From contig NZ_LR025085.1 of NCBI RefSeq assembly GCF_900560745.1, positions 376,121-440,120 of the forward strand: a stretch of 64,000 nt of DNA. The letters run 5' to 3'. Position 1 is the first letter of the stretch. Every line of letters starts with the position of its first letter. The stretch comes from Buchnera aphidicola (Cinara strobi). Its GTDB lineage: Bacteria; Pseudomonadota; Gammaproteobacteria; Enterobacterales; Enterobacteriaceae. Positions 1 to 10,203 of this stretch are shown piece by piece. Both the position numbers and the translations under genes were made by a program. The notes under the pieces are model-generated. The model did not search any database. It was not told the origin of the DNA and saw only the letters and a program-made list of their open reading frames with translations.

Positions 1-48
1 TCATTCTTTATCTTGATTAAAAATTAAAAAAAATTTAAAAAAATAACT

Positions 49-507
49 ATGTCTATACGTAAAATATTAAAATTTCCAGATCAGCGTTTACGTTGGCAAT
101 CACGACCAATTAAAAAAATAAATCAATATACTAAAAGAATTATATCTGATATGTTTGACACTATGTATGCTAATAATGGAATCGGATTAGCTGCACCTCA
201 AATAAATATACATCAACAAATTATTGTAATCAGTTCTTTATCACCTAAACAACCTGAATTAATCTTAATTAATCCAAGAATATTAAAAAAAAAAAAAAAA
301 TATATACAATCAACCGAAGGTTGTTTATCTATTCCACTGATCACCTCTACAATCTATAGATCAAAATATATAAAAATAAAAGCACAAGATTCTTTTGGTA
401 AATCTTTCATATTAGAAGCAAAATCATTATTATCTATTTGTATACAGCATGAAATGGATCATTTAATTGGAAAACTATTTATAGACTACAATACAATAAA
501 ATTATAA
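49..507 (+). CDS. def: Peptide deformylase
   Basis: Removes the formyl group from the N-terminal Met of nascent proteins, acting at the ribosome exit. The family's three motifs are present: GIGLAAPQ (residues 44-51), EGCLSIP (90-96, with metal ligand Cys92) and the HEMDH metal site (134-138) with catalytic Glu135. At 152 residues it is shorter than E. coli Def (169) and lacks most of the C-terminal helix, which is dispensable in the E. coli enzyme as far as I recall. A run of 16 adenines lies inside the gene (285-300, residues 79-84). It precedes fmt by 30 bases, as in E. coli, and the pair forms one functional unit. The identification is secure. Confidence 0.97.
   Translation: MSIRKILKFPDQRLRWQSRPIKKINQYTKRIISDMFDTMYANNGIGLAAPQINIHQQIIVISSLSPKQPELILINPRILKKKKKYIQSTEGCLSIPLITSTIYRSKYIKIKAQDSFGKSFILEAKSLLSICIQHEMDHLIGKLFIDYNTIKL
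285..300 (+). repeat. A16 homopolymer inside def
   Basis: Sixteen consecutive adenines encode the Lys run at residues 79-84 of Def. The reading frame is intact at this length. It is the longest homopolymer I saw in a coding region of this window and an obvious site for polymerase slippage. Confidence 0.95.
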
Positions 508-537
508 CTTTCTATATAATCAAATATAAATCAAAAT

Positions 538-1494
538 ATGCTAAAAAAAATATCAAAAGTTGTATTTGCAGGTAGTAATGATTTTTCATTAGCGCATCTA
601 AATTCACTATTTTATTCTTCATATACTATCTCTGCAATATTGACAAAACCGGATAATATTTTTATAAAAAAAAAAAATAATAATTTTTCTTCAGTAAAAA
701 AATTTGCTATTAAAAAAAATATTCCTTTGTTACAACCTGATAATTTATTTGAAAAAAAATTTTATAAATTTCTTTTAAAAATAAAAGCAGACATATTAAT
801 CGTCTCTTCATATGGATATAAAATACCTTCTACTATACTAAAAATATTTCCCTTAGGGGGAATAAATCTACATGCCTCTTTATTACCCCGGTGGAAAGGT
901 GCAGCTCCAATACAATGGGCGATTTTATCAGGAGATAAAAAAACTGGAATTAGCGTAATAAAAATGAATTCTACTATTGATGCTGGAAAAATAATATACA
1001 CTCTATCTTGTCCAATTCAATCTACTGATACTACCATATCATTATTAAGTAAATTAATTCCCATTTCATTACAATGTATGTATCAATCTCTTAAAATGGT
1101 TATTTATTCCAATACACGCCAATACTTAAAACAAGATAAAAAACTATCCACCATAGCCCCAAAAATAAAAAAAAAGGACGGAATAATTAACTGGTCTCTT
1201 ACTGTTATTGAAATTGATCGATTAATTAGAGCTATGATACCCTGGCCATGTTGTCAATTTTTAATTAAAAATACTTTTATTAAAATTAAAAAATCATCTA
1301 TTTTATCTATTTATAAAAATAAATTTCAAGAAGGAAGAATTATTGAAATTTCAAAAACTGGATTACAAGTCAATACTGGATCAGGTATACTAAATATAGA
1401 GAAAATACAATTACCGGGAAAAAAAACAGTACATATTTCACAAATATTACATTCAAAAAAAAAATTATTTAAAAAAAATTCTGTATTACCCTAA
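538..1494 (+). CDS. fmt: Methionyl-tRNA formyltransferase
   Basis: Formylates the initiator Met-tRNA with 10-formyltetrahydrofolate, the step that makes deformylase necessary. The formyl-transfer centre is intact: Asn110, His112 in HASLLPRWKGAAPI (112-125) and Asp148. Length (318) is close to E. coli Fmt (315), with a C-terminal OB-like domain for tRNA binding from about residue 205. It follows def in the same direction and is closed by a clear hairpin terminator. In E. coli rsmB and trkA follow; here they are gone and fmt converges directly on rplQ. No clear Shine-Dalgarno is visible. Confidence 0.97.
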   Translation: MLKKISKVVFAGSNDFSLAHLNSLFYSSYTISAILTKPDNIFIKKKNNNFSSVKKFAIKKNIPLLQPDNLFEKKFYKFLLKIKADILIVSSYGYKIPSTILKIFPLGGINLHASLLPRWKGAAPIQWAILSGDKKTGISVIKMNSTIDAGKIIYTLSCPIQSTDTTISLLSKLIPISLQCMYQSLKMVIYSNTRQYLKQDKKLSTIAPKIKKKDGIINWSLTVIEIDRLIRAMIPWPCCQFLIKNTFIKIKKSSILSIYKNKFQEGRIIEISKTGLQVNTGSGILNIEKIQLPGKKTVHISQILHSKKKLFKKNSVLP

Positions 1495-1514
1495 TATTTA
1501 AAGATATAAAAAAT

Positions 1515-1534
1515 AACGGCATAAAAATGCCGTT
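1515..1534. terminator. Bidirectional terminator between fmt and rplQ
   Basis: A perfect 8-bp stem (AACGGCAT / ATGCCGTT) with a 4-base A loop is followed by a T-rich stretch on the plus strand and preceded by an A-rich stretch, so it works in both directions. It sits between the convergent fmt and rplQ genes and is one of few GC-containing hairpins in the window. Confidence 0.85.
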
Positions 1535-1583
1535 TTTATTAAACCGATATCTAAAAATATGTTATTTATATATAAAACATACC

Positions 1584-1946
1584 TTAAATATTACGGCCAA
1601 CAAACTCTACATACGCCATAGATGCATTGTCACCTTTTCTAAAGCCACACTTTAAAACTCGTAAATAACCACCTGGACGAGAATAAAAATGAGGACCTAA
1701 TTCATGAAATAGTTTTTTTACTGCAAAAATATCACATATACGAGAAAAAATTAACCGACGATTAGAAATCGTGTCATATTTCGCTCTCGTAATAATTGGC
1801 TCAATAAAACGACGTAGTTCTTTGGCTTTTGGTACAGTAGTTTTAATACGTTCATACTTAATTAACGAACATGTCATATTTTTTAACATAGATTTTAAAT
1901 GACTACTTGTTTTATTTAATAATCGACCTGTTTTTCTATGCCTCAT
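1584..1946 (-). CDS. rplQ: 50S ribosomal protein L17
   Basis: Large-subunit protein near the peptide exit tunnel. It begins with the family signature [20 protein letters not shown] and has the RGGDNASM-like end ([15 protein letters not shown], about 103-117). At 120 residues it is slightly shorter than E. coli L17 (127), missing only the variable tail. It is the last gene of the alpha operon, 61 bases after rpoA. Confidence 0.97.
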   Translation of the reverse strand: MRHRKTGRLLNKTSSHLKSMLKNMTCSLIKYERIKTTVPKAKELRRFIEPIITRAKYDTISNRRLIFSRICDIFAVKKLFHELGPHFYSRPGGYLRVLKCGFRKGDNASMAYVEFVGRNI

Positions 1947-2007
1947 AATATTTCATCCTATTAATGTAATTTATATTTTTAAAAATATACAAAATAATAA
2001 TCTATTT

Positions 2008-3006
2008 TTATATAATCTTATCTTCTGTTAAAATATTAGGTGGCCAATTATCTAATCTCATTCCTAGTGATAGACCCCTCGCAGCTAATACATCTTTAAT
2101 TTCAGTTAATGATTTTTTACCTAAGTTTGGAGTTTTTAATAATTCTACTTCCGTTTTTTGAACTAAATCACCAATATAATGAATACTTTCAGCTTTTAAA
2201 CAATTAGCAGATCGAACTGTTAACTCTAAATCGTCCACAGGGCGCAATAAAATTGGTTCAAATTCTGGTTTTTCTTCTTTTATTTTAGGTTCGCGAAAAC
2301 CTCTTAAATCTACAAAAGCTTCCAATTGATCAGCCAAAATAGTTGCTGCACTTCTAATAGCTCCTTCAGGATCAATGGTTCCGTTAGTTTCTAAATCAAT
2401 AATTAACTTATCTAAATCAGTTCTTTTCTCTACTCTTGCCGCTTCTACAGTATAAATCATACGTTCTATTGGACTGTATGATACATCTAAAAATAATTTT
2501 CCGATAATATTACTATCATCTTGAGAATCCTTTCTTGATTGAGCTGTAATATAGCCTCTTCCTCGCATTACTTTTATTCTCATATCAATAGATACAGTAG
2601 AAGACGTTATATAACAAATAACATGTTGTAAATTTATAATTTCAGTAGAAGCATCATATTCAATATCTGAAGCTAAAACAGGTCCTATACCATTTTTTTT
2701 CAATCGTAAAACTACTTCATTTTTACCAAATAATTTAATTGATAAACCTTTTAAGTTTAATAATATATTTAATATATCTTCTCGAATTCCTTCCTTATGC
2801 ATATATTCATGTAAAATACCGTCTATCTCTACTTCTGTCACAGCACATCCAGACATAGAAGATAGTAAAATTCTTCTTAATGCATTTCCTAAAGTATGTC
2901 CAAAGCCACGCTCTAACGGTTCCAAAGTAATCTTAGCACGAGTCGAACTCAGTTGTATGATATCAACTAATCTAGGCTTCAAAAAATCTTCTACAAACCG
3001 CTCCAT
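2008..3006 (-). CDS. rpoA: RNA polymerase alpha subunit
   Basis: Dimerises to nucleate RNA polymerase assembly; the C-terminal domain binds UP elements and activators. The N-terminal domain has [20 protein letters not shown] and the C-terminal domain (about residues 240-320) has the helix-hairpin-helix region [19 protein letters not shown], so both domains are retained. I start at the ATG at 3006 (332 residues) because GAGG lies six bases upstream of it; an earlier GTG and ATG overlap that ribosome site. It lies between rpsD and rplQ in the alpha operon. Confidence 0.97.
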   Translation of the reverse strand: MERFVEDFLKPRLVDIIQLSSTRAKITLEPLERGFGHTLGNALRRILLSSMSGCAVTEVEIDGILHEYMHKEGIREDILNILLNLKGLSIKLFGKNEVVLRLKKNGIGPVLASDIEYDASTEIINLQHVICYITSSTVSIDMRIKVMRGRGYITAQSRKDSQDDSNIIGKLFLDVSYSPIERMIYTVEAARVEKRTDLDKLIIDLETNGTIDPEGAIRSAATILADQLEAFVDLRGFREPKIKEEKPEFEPILLRPVDDLELTVRSANCLKAESIHYIGDLVQKTEVELLKTPNLGKKSLTEIKDVLAARGLSLGMRLDNWPPNILTEDKII

Positions 3007-3036
3007 TATCATCCTCACTAAAATATATAATTACTT

Positions 3037-3657
3037 CTACTTAGAATATAATTCTACTATTAAATGTTCATTAATATCTGAAGACAAATCACAACGATCA
3101 ATAGAACGTAAAAAAACACCTTCCATAGCATTATAATTAACATCAAACCAATTAGATTGCTCTCGCTGCTGCATAATTTCTATTGCCGCCTTGATTCTCA
3201 ATTGACCTTTCGATTTTTGACAAATAGATATTTTGTCTTTTAAAGATACTTGAAAAGAAGGAATATTAACTATTTTATCATTTACGCAAATAGATTTATG
3301 ACTAATTAATTGACGTGCTTCCGATCTAGTGGTCCCAAACCCCATTCGATACACAACATTATCTAGCCGATGTTCTAACAAAAATAATAAATTTTGTCCA
3401 GTGTTTCCTTTTAACCTAGCAGCTTTTTTATAATAATTATGAAACTGTTTTTCTAAAACTCCATATAAACGACGTAATTTTTGTTTTTCTCTTAATTGTT
3501 TAGCATATTCAGATAAACGTAATTTTCTAAATCCATGCTGACCTGGTGCTTGATCAATATTACATTTTGTCTCAATGGATCTAACTCCTGATTTCAAAAA
3601 TAAATCTGAACCTTCTCGTCTACTTAATCTTAATTTAGGACCTAAATATCTCGCCAT
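3037..3657 (-). CDS. rpsD: 30S ribosomal protein S4
   Basis: Primary 16S rRNA-binding protein of the small subunit and, in E. coli, repressor of the alpha operon. The start at 3657 gives [16 protein letters not shown], as in E. coli, 206 residues in all, with AAGGAA about ten bases upstream. The S4 RNA-binding domain is at about residues 95-155 ([23 protein letters not shown]). A longer frame reaches into rpsK and is not real. It lies 28 bases from rpsK. Confidence 0.97.
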   Translation of the reverse strand: MARYLGPKLRLSRREGSDLFLKSGVRSIETKCNIDQAPGQHGFRKLRLSEYAKQLREKQKLRRLYGVLEKQFHNYYKKAARLKGNTGQNLLFLLEHRLDNVVYRMGFGTTRSEARQLISHKSICVNDKIVNIPSFQVSLKDKISICQKSKGQLRIKAAIEIMQQREQSNWFDVNYNAMEGVFLRSIDRCDLSSDINEHLIVELYSK

Positions 3658-3685
3658 CTTTTTATATTCCTTCAATAAAAAATCA

Positions 3686-4081
3686 TTATACTCTACGTTT
3701 TTTTGGTGCCCGACATCCATTATGGGGAATAGGTGTTACATCTTTAATATTTGTAATACGAAAACCTGAAGCATTCAAAGCGCGAATAGTCGATTCACGA
3801 CCAGGACCCGGACCGTTAACCATAATTTCTAAATTTTTTATTCCATATTCTTTAACACGATCTGCACATTTTTCTGCTGCTACCTGCGCGGCAAAAGGAG
3901 TAGATTTTCTTGAACCTCTAAAACCAGAACCACCTGAAGTAGCCCAACTCAATGTATTACCTTGACGATCAGTGATCGTCACAATAGTATTATTAAAAGA
4001 TGCGTGTATATGCGCAATACCATCTAAAATTTGTCTCTTTATACGTTTCTTAATATGGCGATGAGCTATTTTTTTTGACAT
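3686..4081 (-). CDS. rpsK: 30S ribosomal protein S11
   Basis: Platform protein of the small subunit that contacts mRNA at the exit side. It carries [36 protein letters not shown] and the C-terminal [13 protein letters not shown], almost identical to E. coli. It is 131 residues, two more than E. coli because of a slightly different N terminus. It is co-directional with rpsM, with a 17-base gap. Confidence 0.98.
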   Translation of the reverse strand: MSKKIAHRHIKKRIKRQILDGIAHIHASFNNTIVTITDRQGNTLSWATSGGSGFRGSRKSTPFAAQVAAEKCADRVKEYGIKNLEIMVNGPGPGRESTIRALNASGFRITNIKDVTPIPHNGCRAPKKRRV

Positions 4082-4098
4082 AAAAATAATCTTCCTAA

Positions 4099-4458
4099 TT
4101 ATCTACTTTTAATTAATTTTCTTGGACCTTTACAAGTACGAGCATTTGTTTTTGTTCTTTGTCCTCGAACTGGCAAGTGTCTACGATGGCGTAAACCCCT
4201 ATAACAACCAATATCCATTAATCTTTTTATATTAACGGCCTTGTCTCTACGCAAATCACCTTCAACAATAAATTTAGAAATAATAACTCGTAAACTATCA
4301 AGTTGCCTGTCATTTAATTTACTAACAACCATATTATATGGAATATTAGATGCTATACAAATTTTTCTAGATAAAGATCGTCCAATACCGTAAATACCAG
4401 TTAATGCAATTAAAACATGCTTAGAATCAGAAATATTAATTCCAGCAATTCTAGCCAT
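4099..4458 (-). CDS. rpsM: 30S ribosomal protein S13
   Basis: Small-subunit head protein that forms the bridge to the large subunit and contacts P-site tRNA. The start at 4458 ([14 protein letters not shown]) has AAAAGGAG eight to ten bases upstream, so I prefer it over an in-frame upstream start; this gives 119 residues against 118 in E. coli. The [21 protein letters not shown] motif and basic tail are present. It is the first gene of the alpha operon and is preceded by a 107-base spacer. Confidence 0.97.
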   Translation of the reverse strand: MARIAGINISDSKHVLIALTGIYGIGRSLSRKICIASNIPYNMVVSKLNDRQLDSLRVIISKFIVEGDLRRDKAVNIKRLMDIGCYRGLRHRRHLPVRGQRTKTNARTCKGPRKLIKSR

Positions 4459-4565
4459 ATAAATTACTCCTTTTATTTTAATTTTATACAAAAATTAAAA
4501 ATAACATAAATCAGTAAATATAATAATTTTTATTATTATTTATCATACATAATTATTATCCTAAT
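4459..4565 (-). promoter_or_regulatory. Alpha-operon leader spacer
   Basis: This 107-base gap between rpmJ and rpsM is long for a ribosomal operon in this window, where gaps are usually 15-30 bases. In E. coli the equivalent position holds the S4-binding pseudoknot leader. The sequence here is nearly all A/T and I cannot recognise the pseudoknot by eye. A TATAAAAT-like box lies near 4490-4497 on the minus strand, but no good -35 accompanies it. The functional reading is an inference from position. Confidence 0.3.
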
Positions 4566-4682
4566 CTATCCTTGTCGTTGTTTATGCTTAGGATCATTAC
4601 CGCAAATAACTCGAATAATATTTTTTCTACGTATAATCTTACAACTACGACATATTTTTTTAACTGACGCTCTAACTTTCAT
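4566..4682 (-). CDS. rpmJ: 50S ribosomal protein L36
   Basis: A 38-residue zinc-binding large-subunit protein, too short for most gene finders. Reading from the ATG at 4682 gives [20 protein letters not shown] followed by a region with [13 protein letters not shown] at the end. The ligands C11-x2-C14, C27 and H33 are all there, so this is the zinc form. It ends with TAG at 4566-4568. It closes the spc operon after secY, as in E. coli, with a 37-base gap. Confidence 0.97.
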   Translation of the reverse strand: MKVRASVKKICRSCKIIRRKNIIRVICGNDPKHKQRQG

Positions 4683-4719
4683 TAATTCTCCTGAAATATA
4701 GATAAACTATATCATTTTA

Positions 4720-6015
4720 TTAATTTTTTAAATATAAATTAGATTTTTTTAATACCTGTCTATATTGAGTTGACATCATTAAAGTTTGAACATGGGTAAT
4801 AAATTCCATTAAAACTACTACTACAATCAATAAAGACGTTCCTCCAAAATAAAATGGAGCTTCTAATAAAAAATGCATAAGGTCTGGTACTAAACATATT
4901 AAAACAGTATATATTGACCCTACTATCGTTAATTTAAAAACAATTGCTTGAATATATTCAGCTGTACGTATACCAGGTCGGATACCAGGAAGAAAAGCAC
5001 CTGATTTTTTTAAGTTTATGGCAGTATCAGAAACATTAAACATTACATTAGTATAAAAAAAACAAAAAAATATAATTAGTAATGCATTAATTAATAAGTA
5101 AATACCATAATTACATTCAAAAAAATTAAAAATTTTTTCTAAATAAATCCAATCATTAAAAAAATGATGACAATATGTCATAATAATCGAAGGAAATAAA
5201 ATTAAACTAGATGAAAAAATTACAGGTGTTACTCCAGCCATATTTAATTTTAAAGGTAAATAACTATTGTAAGAAGAATGCATTCGTCGACCGTGCTGAC
5301 GGCGAGCATAACATACTACAATTCTACGCTGACTACTTTCTATAAAAACTACCATAAAAATTACAAAAAACATAACTAAAAAAATCAATAAAATATGTAA
5401 AAAATGAAAATTTCTACTCTTCATTAAAGATAATGTTTGAATAAAAGATGATGGAAGATGAGAAATGATTCCAGAAAAAATAATTAATGAAATACCATTA
5501 CCTAAACCTTTCTCTGTAATAAACTCTCCTAACCACATTAAAAAAATAGTACCAGCAACCAAACTAATCACTGAAACAGCATAAAAACTAAAATTAGTAC
5601 TAACAATAATATTTTCCATACCTGGAAGAAAAGGTAGGCCAACGATAACGCTTGTAGATTGAATAAAAGATAAAAATAACGTCATATACTTAGTATATTG
5701 ATTTAATCTTTTTTTACCGGCCGCTCCATCATTTTTTAAATGACTTAAGTGTGAAAAAATTAAAGTTAACAATTGCATAATAATAGAAGCAGAAATATAC
5801 GGCATAACGCCTAATGTAAAAATTGATGCTCGATTTAAAGATCCTCCAGAAAAAATATTAAACATAGATAATAAAGAAGCACTTTTACTTAAAAAAAATT
5901 GTTCTAAAACTTTAATATTAATACCAGGAATTGGAATAAAAGAGCCTATTCGAAATATTATTATAGATATTAAAACAAATAAAATTCTTTTTTGTAAATT
6001 ATATAATGTAGACAT
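4720..6015 (-). CDS. secY: Preprotein translocase subunit SecY
   Basis: Central channel of the Sec translocon in the inner membrane. About ten hydrophobic segments are visible. Diagnostic stretches include FRIGSFIPIPGI near the N terminus, MPYISASIIMQLLT near residue 70, VVCYARRQHGRRMH in the cytoplasmic C4/C5 region and GAFLPGIRPG near residue 335. It is 431 residues against 443 in E. coli; the N-terminal cytoplasmic tail is shortened by about 15 residues. It lies between rplO and rpmJ in the spc operon. Confidence 0.97.
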   Translation of the reverse strand: MSTLYNLQKRILFVLISIIIFRIGSFIPIPGINIKVLEQFFLSKSASLLSMFNIFSGGSLNRASIFTLGVMPYISASIIMQLLTLIFSHLSHLKNDGAAGKKRLNQYTKYMTLFLSFIQSTSVIVGLPFLPGMENIIVSTNFSFYAVSVISLVAGTIFLMWLGEFITEKGLGNGISLIIFSGIISHLPSSFIQTLSLMKSRNFHFLHILLIFLVMFFVIFMVVFIESSQRRIVVCYARRQHGRRMHSSYNSYLPLKLNMAGVTPVIFSSSLILFPSIIMTYCHHFFNDWIYLEKIFNFFECNYGIYLLINALLIIFFCFFYTNVMFNVSDTAINLKKSGAFLPGIRPGIRTAEYIQAIVFKLTIVGSIYTVLICLVPDLMHFLLEAPFYFGGTSLLIVVVVLMEFITHVQTLMMSTQYRQVLKKSNLYLKN

Positions 6016-6063
6016 AATATACTTTCTATTAAAATAAATTATTTAGTTATATAAAATTATCTT

Positions 6064-6501
6064 TTAAGGATTAACAATTCCTCCAGCTAATTCAATACAC
6101 ACACGAGCACCTTTAGTTACTAATAACCCAGAAATCACTAAAGGTCTATTAATAGACCCTATTTTTATAATCTTAACATATTTAATATTCTTTTTAACCA
6201 AATTTTTCTTCTTTAAAACTGACAAATTAATATTATTTACATCAAGTAAATTATTTAATTCAAATAACCGTATCTCGTCCACTAATATTTTTTTTTTAGA
6301 AACAAAACCAAACTTTGGAATTCTACGATATAACGGGGTTTGTCCTCCCTCAAAACCAATACGAATTTTTTTTCCAGTTCTAGATTTTTGTCCTTTATGT
6401 CCTCGACCTCCTGTTTTTCCTAATCCAGAACCAATACCACGACATACACGTTTTCTTTTTTTTCGTAAATATACTGAATTAGATAATGAATTTAAATACA
6501 T
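6064..6501 (-). CDS. rplO: 50S ribosomal protein L15
   Basis: Late-assembling large-subunit protein. The Gly-rich segment [20 protein letters not shown] (residues 21-40) is the family signature, followed by [18 protein letters not shown]. Length is 145 (144 in E. coli). It is separated from rpmD by two bases only. Confidence 0.97.
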   Translation of the reverse strand: MYLNSLSNSVYLRKKRKRVCRGIGSGLGKTGGRGHKGQKSRTGKKIRIGFEGGQTPLYRRIPKFGFVSKKKILVDEIRLFELNNLLDVNNINLSVLKKKNLVKKNIKYVKIIKIGSINRPLVISGLLVTKGARVCIELAGGIVNP

Positions 6502-6503
6502 AA

Positions 6504-6686
6504 TTAATTCCTTTTCTCAATTGAAATCATATAAAAAACTTTTTTTATCATACCCTGAATAGCTGGAGTATCATCTCTTTCTACAATATCACCAATATAA
6601 CGTAAACCTAATCCCTTCATTGTTGAAATATGACTTGGTAAACGACCAATTTGGCTTTTTATTTGTTTGATAATAATTTTTTTCAT
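6504..6686 (-). CDS. rpmD: 50S ribosomal protein L30
   Basis: Small large-subunit protein of 60 residues (59 in E. coli). The motif [25 protein letters not shown] fits the L30 fold. It sits between rpsE and rplO exactly as in the E. coli spc operon. Confidence 0.95.
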   Translation of the reverse strand: MKKIIIKQIKSQIGRLPSHISTMKGLGLRYIGDIVERDDTPAIQGMIKKVFYMISIEKRN

Positions 6687-6712
6687 AAGTATATAAAGTA
6701 CACTCCTATAAT

Positions 6713-7207
6713 TTAGAATTTAATTATGGATTTACCACGTTTTTTAGAAATCATTTCAGGTGATCGAATTTTTTTTAAACCATTTAAAGTCGCCCGAACA
6801 ACATTTATTGGGTTTGTTGATCCATATATTTTAGCTAAAATATTTTTAATACCTACAACTTCTAAAATTGACCTCATAGCTCCACCAGCAATAATACCTG
6901 TACCATCAGATGCAGGCTTCATAAATATATTTGATCCAGTATGCGAACCTTTAACAGAGTGCTGTATAGTTTGCTGAAATAAAGGAATTACAATCATACT
7001 CTTTCTTGCCTTTTCCATTGCTTTTTGAATAGCCGCAGGGACTTCACGAGCTTTTCCATAACCAAATCCTACTTTTCCATTACCATTACCAACTACAGTC
7101 AAGGCAGTAAAGGAAAAAATTCTTCCTCCTTTTACAGTTTTTGATACTCGATTTACAGAAATTAATTTTTCTAGTAAATCTGTAGATAATTTTTTTTCAA
7201 AATTCAT
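6713..7207 (-). CDS. rpsE: 30S ribosomal protein S5
   Basis: Small-subunit protein with a double-stranded-RNA-binding fold, involved in decoding accuracy and mRNA unwinding. Signature regions are [39 protein letters not shown] and [17 protein letters not shown]. Length 164 against 167 in E. coli. It follows rplR by 15 bases. Confidence 0.97.
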   Translation of the reverse strand: MNFEKKLSTDLLEKLISVNRVSKTVKGGRIFSFTALTVVGNGNGKVGFGYGKAREVPAAIQKAMEKARKSMIVIPLFQQTIQHSVKGSHTGSNIFMKPASDGTGIIAGGAMRSILEVVGIKNILAKIYGSTNPINVVRATLNGLKKIRSPEMISKKRGKSIIKF

Positions 7208-7222
7208 ACTTTATCCTTATTT

Positions 7223-7591
7223 TTAAAATATTAATCCTGACTTACGAGCTGATTCAGCTAATTCTTTTAATCTACCATGATACTTAAATCCAGATCGATC
7301 AAAAGAAACTTTTTTAATTCCATATTTTAAAGCTCTTTCTGCAATCCAGGTACCCACAAATTTTGCCGATTCTTTATTTCCTGTATATAAATTTTTAATA
7401 TCTAACCTTTTAAATTCTAAAGTAGAAGCGCACACTAAAACCATGGCTGTTTTATAAGAAATAATTTGAGCATATATATGTTTTGATGAACGGTGCACAA
7501 CTAAACGAAAATTGCAAGTACTATGTATTTTTTTACGTATTTTGGTATAACGCCTAATACGAATAGATCTTTTATTTATTTTTCCTTTCAT
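7223..7591 (-). CDS. rplR: 50S ribosomal protein L18
   Basis: Binds 5S rRNA in the central protuberance. The C-terminal half holds the signature [20 protein letters not shown] followed by [11 protein letters not shown] start at the ATG at 7591 (122 residues, E. coli 117); it lies one base after the rplF stop, so the two genes are probably translationally coupled. A longer in-frame start inside rplF would add 13 non-homologous residues. Confidence 0.95.
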   Translation of the reverse strand: MKGKINKRSIRIRRYTKIRKKIHSTCNFRLVVHRSSKHIYAQIISYKTAMVLVCASTLEFKRLDIKNLYTGNKESAKFVGTWIAERALKYGIKKVSFDRSGFKYHGRLKELAESARKSGLIF

Positions 7592-7592
7592 G

Positions 7593-8132
7593 CTACTTCT
7601 TCTTCGCCTCTTTAATACGAACTGATTCATTTAAATAACGAATACCCTTTCCTTTATATGGCTCAGGGATACGATAAGAACGTAAATTAGCAGCAACTTG
7701 ACCTACTAATTGTTTATCAATACCCTTTAAAGTAATTTCAACCTGTGACTCTATAGTAACTTGTACCGTTTTTGGAAGTTGATAAGAGATAGGATGAGAA
7801 AAACCTAAATATAATTTTAGGAAATTATTCTTTTCTAATGAAGCACGATAACCAATACCTACTAAATTCAATTGTTTTTGAAAACCTGATGTTACCCCAA
7901 TAATCATTGTATATACTAAAGAGCGACAAGTACCTGCTTGCATCCACCCATATGTTTGCGAACAGTGATCATGTGAAAAAAATAAAGAATGTTTTCTTTG
8001 TTTAATTTTAACACATTTATGAACTATACGTTTTAACTTACCTAACGGGCCTTCGATAACAACCTTTAAATCATTATAAAAAAATTTTACATTTTTTGGG
8101 ATAATTATAGTTGACTTAGCAACACGAGACAT
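7593..8132 (-). CDS. rplF: 50S ribosomal protein L6
   Basis: Large-subunit protein at the base of the L7/L12 stalk, near the factor-binding site. It starts [15 protein letters not shown] and ends with the conserved [17 protein letters not shown] region. Length 179 (177 in E. coli). Its stop codon is one base from the rplR start. Confidence 0.97.
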   Translation of the reverse strand: MSRVAKSTIIIPKNVKFFYNDLKVVIEGPLGKLKRIVHKCVKIKQRKHSLFFSHDHCSQTYGWMQAGTCRSLVYTMIIGVTSGFQKQLNLVGIGYRASLEKNNFLKLYLGFSHPISYQLPKTVQVTIESQVEITLKGIDKQLVGQVAANLRSYRIPEPYKGKGIRYLNESVRIKEAKKK

Positions 8133-8168
8133 TTTTCATTCCTTATCTATTTTAATAGATTATAACTA

Positions 8169-8561
8169 TTAATTGACATAACATATAACTTCCCCGCCTA
8201 AACCTTTTTCTCTAGCAATACGATCTGTCATAACACCTCTAGAAGTAGATATAACTGCAATACCTAAATAATTCATAACAACCGGTATAGTATTTTTTTT
8301 ACAATATTTTCGTAAACTAGGACGACTTGCTCTAGAAATATTCTCAATAACAGCTTGTCCATTAAAATATTTTAAAAAAACTTTTAATGTCCAATTATCA
8401 TTTTTTTTAATCTGATAATTATAAACATATCCCTCATATTTTAATACTCTAATAATATTTTCTTTTATTTTAGAGAATGGAACAATAATATAGATTTTAT
8501 TTGCACGCTGACCATTACGAATACAAGTCAACATATCTGCTATTGGATCTTGCATACTCAT
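8169..8561 (-). CDS. rpsH: 30S ribosomal protein S8
   Basis: Primary 16S rRNA-binding protein and, in E. coli, repressor of the spc operon. The chosen ATG at 8561 gives [18 protein letters not shown], as in E. coli (130 residues); AGAGG lies ten bases upstream. A GTG two codons earlier is possible but less likely. The conserved C-terminal [20 protein letters not shown] is present. Confidence 0.97.
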   Translation of the reverse strand: MSMQDPIADMLTCIRNGQRANKIYIIVPFSKIKENIIRVLKYEGYVYNYQIKKNDNWTLKVFLKYFNGQAVIENISRASRPSLRKYCKKNTIPVVMNYLGIAVISTSRGVMTDRIAREKGLGGEVICYVN

Positions 8562-8615
8562 AAACACATAACCTCTTTAATCAAATTAAAAATGTAATAT
8601 AAAAATTTTAAATAA

Positions 8616-8921
8616 TTACCAACTAGCTTTAGTTAAACCTGGAATTTCACCTCTCATTGCAGCTTCTCTTAACTTGATTCGACTCAATCCAAATTTACGT
8701 AAAAAAGCATGAGGACGCCCCGTTTGTCGGCAACGATTTCGTTGTCTAGAAGGACTAGAATCTCGAGGAAAAGTTTGAAGTTTTAACATTGCTTCCCAAC
8801 GATCTTTATCAGAAGAAGATGGAGAATTTATAATTTTTTTTAATTTCAATCTTATTGAATAATATTTCAATGCTAATTTTATTCTTTTAATTTCTCGAGC
8901 CTTCATGGATTGTTTAGCCAT
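8616..8921 (-). CDS. rpsN: 30S ribosomal protein S14
   Basis: Small-subunit head protein of 101 residues, the long zinc-free form: the Cys ligands of the short form are absent. The signature [20 protein letters not shown] and [12 protein letters not shown] are present near the C terminus. Between rplE and rpsH, standard spc order. Confidence 0.97.
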   Translation of the reverse strand: MAKQSMKAREIKRIKLALKYYSIRLKLKKIINSPSSSDKDRWEAMLKLQTFPRDSSPSRQRNRCRQTGRPHAFLRKFGLSRIKLREAAMRGEIPGLTKASW

Positions 8922-8940
8922 ACTATTGACCTTAATAATT

Positions 8941-9480
8941 TTATTTTTGAAAAGGGAAATTAAACTCAGTTAAAAGATATCGACTTTCTTTATCAGAATT
9001 AGCTGTAGTAGTAATAGTGATATTCATGCCTCTAATAGAATCAATAGCTTCATAATTAATTTCAGGAAAAATAATCTGTTCACGAATCCCTAAACTATAA
9101 TTACCTCTACCATCAAAAGACTTATTTGACATACCTCTAAAATCACGTATCCGAGGAATGGCAATAGTAATCAGTTTATCAAAAAAATCCCATTTTCTTT
9201 TTCCTCTTAATGTTACTTTACATCCTATTGGATAACCTTTACGAATTTTAAAATTAGCAATAGATTTTTTAGCAACTGTAATAACTGGTTTTTGACCAGA
9301 AATCTGAGTTAAATCATTCATAGCATAACTTAATACTTTTTTATCAGTTATAGATTTCCCTACACCCATATTTAAAGTAATTTTATCAAGTTTAGGGACA
9401 GCCATAATAGTAGAATAATTAAATTGATTAATTAAACGCGGGATAACCTGATTAATATAATAACGATATAACCTAGACAT
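8941..9480 (-). CDS. rplE: 50S ribosomal protein L5
   Basis: 5S rRNA-binding protein of the central protuberance that contacts S13. It has [14 protein letters not shown] (about 28-41), [16 protein letters not shown] and the C-terminal [20 protein letters not shown]. Length 179, the same as E. coli. It follows rplX by 15 bases; in E. coli this junction contains the S8 repressor site, which I could not confirm here. Confidence 0.97.
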   Translation of the reverse strand: MSRLYRYYINQVIPRLINQFNYSTIMAVPKLDKITLNMGVGKSITDKKVLSYAMNDLTQISGQKPVITVAKKSIANFKIRKGYPIGCKVTLRGKRKWDFFDKLITIAIPRIRDFRGMSNKSFDGRGNYSLGIREQIIFPEINYEAIDSIRGMNITITTTANSDKESRYLLTEFNFPFQK

Positions 9481-9495
9481 AAAATTTTCCTATAG

Positions 9496-9813
9496 TTACT
9501 TTAATAATTCTTTATTAGATTTAAAACGACGTATTTTTTTTCCAGAATCTAAAAAAAACTCTATTTTGTCCGCTTTATTCGTTAATTTATTAAAGATAGA
9601 TAAATTAGATAGTTGAATAGGTAATTCTTTTTCAATAATTCCTCCCATTTGATTTCTATCAGGGATGGATTTTTGATGTTTTTTCACTATATTTATACCT
9701 GAAACTATGGCAGTATTTTTATTTCGATATATTTTTCTTACTACACCAGTTTTACCTTTATCTTTTCCAGTCAAAACTATAACTAGATCATTTGCATGTA
9801 TTTTATAAGCCAT
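9496..9813 (-). CDS. rplX: 50S ribosomal protein L24
   Basis: Assembly-initiator protein of the large subunit with a KOW motif: DLVIVLTGKDKGKTGVV (residues 9-25). The PDRNQMGGIIEKELPI stretch aligns with E. coli L24. Length 105 (104 in E. coli). It lies 18 bases after rplN. Confidence 0.97.
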   Translation of the reverse strand: MAYKIHANDLVIVLTGKDKGKTGVVRKIYRNKNTAIVSGINIVKKHQKSIPDRNQMGGIIEKELPIQLSNLSIFNKLTNKADKIEFFLDSGKKIRRFKSNKELLK

Positions 9814-9831
9814 ATTTTTTCCTTTCTTATT

Positions 9832-10203
9832 TTATAAAACTTCAGGAGCTAAAGATATAATTTTCATAAAAGAATCTGTTCGTAATTCTCTAGTAACAGG
9901 ACCAAAAATACGTGTACCAATAGGTTGATCAGTAGTATCATTTAAAATAACACATGAATTATTATCAAAACAAATCATCGAACCATCTATTCTTCGAATA
10001 CCTTTTTTAGTACGAACAATTACAGCCCTTAAAACATCACCTTTTTTTACTTTACCCCGAGGGGCAGCTTCTTTAACAGCTACTTTAATGATATCACCAA
10101 TTCTAGCATATCGCTTACGAGAACCTCCTAAAACTTTAATACACATAACAATCCGAGCTCCTGAATTATCAGCAACTTGTAAAACACTCTGAACTTGAAT
10201 CAT
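9832..10203 (-). CDS. rplN: 50S ribosomal protein L14
   Basis: Interface protein of the large subunit. It starts [17 protein letters not shown] and includes [20 protein letters not shown] and [14 protein letters not shown]. Length 123, identical to E. coli. It is the first gene of the spc operon and is preceded by an unusually long 137-base spacer. Confidence 0.98.
   Translation of the reverse strand: MIQVQSVLQVADNSGARIVMCIKVLGGSRKRYARIGDIIKVAVKEAAPRGKVKKGDVLRAVIVRTKKGIRRIDGSMICFDNNSCVILNDTTDQPIGTRIFGPVTRELRTDSFMKIISLAPEVL

Noticed and set aside
762..1001. Minus-strand frame of 79 codons within fmt
   Set aside because: Lies fully antisense to a conserved gene, without start context or homology.
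3658..3720. 21-residue N-terminal extension of S4 overlapping rpsK
   Set aside because: No homology upstream of MARYLGPKL, and a proper Shine-Dalgarno precedes the internal ATG at 3657.
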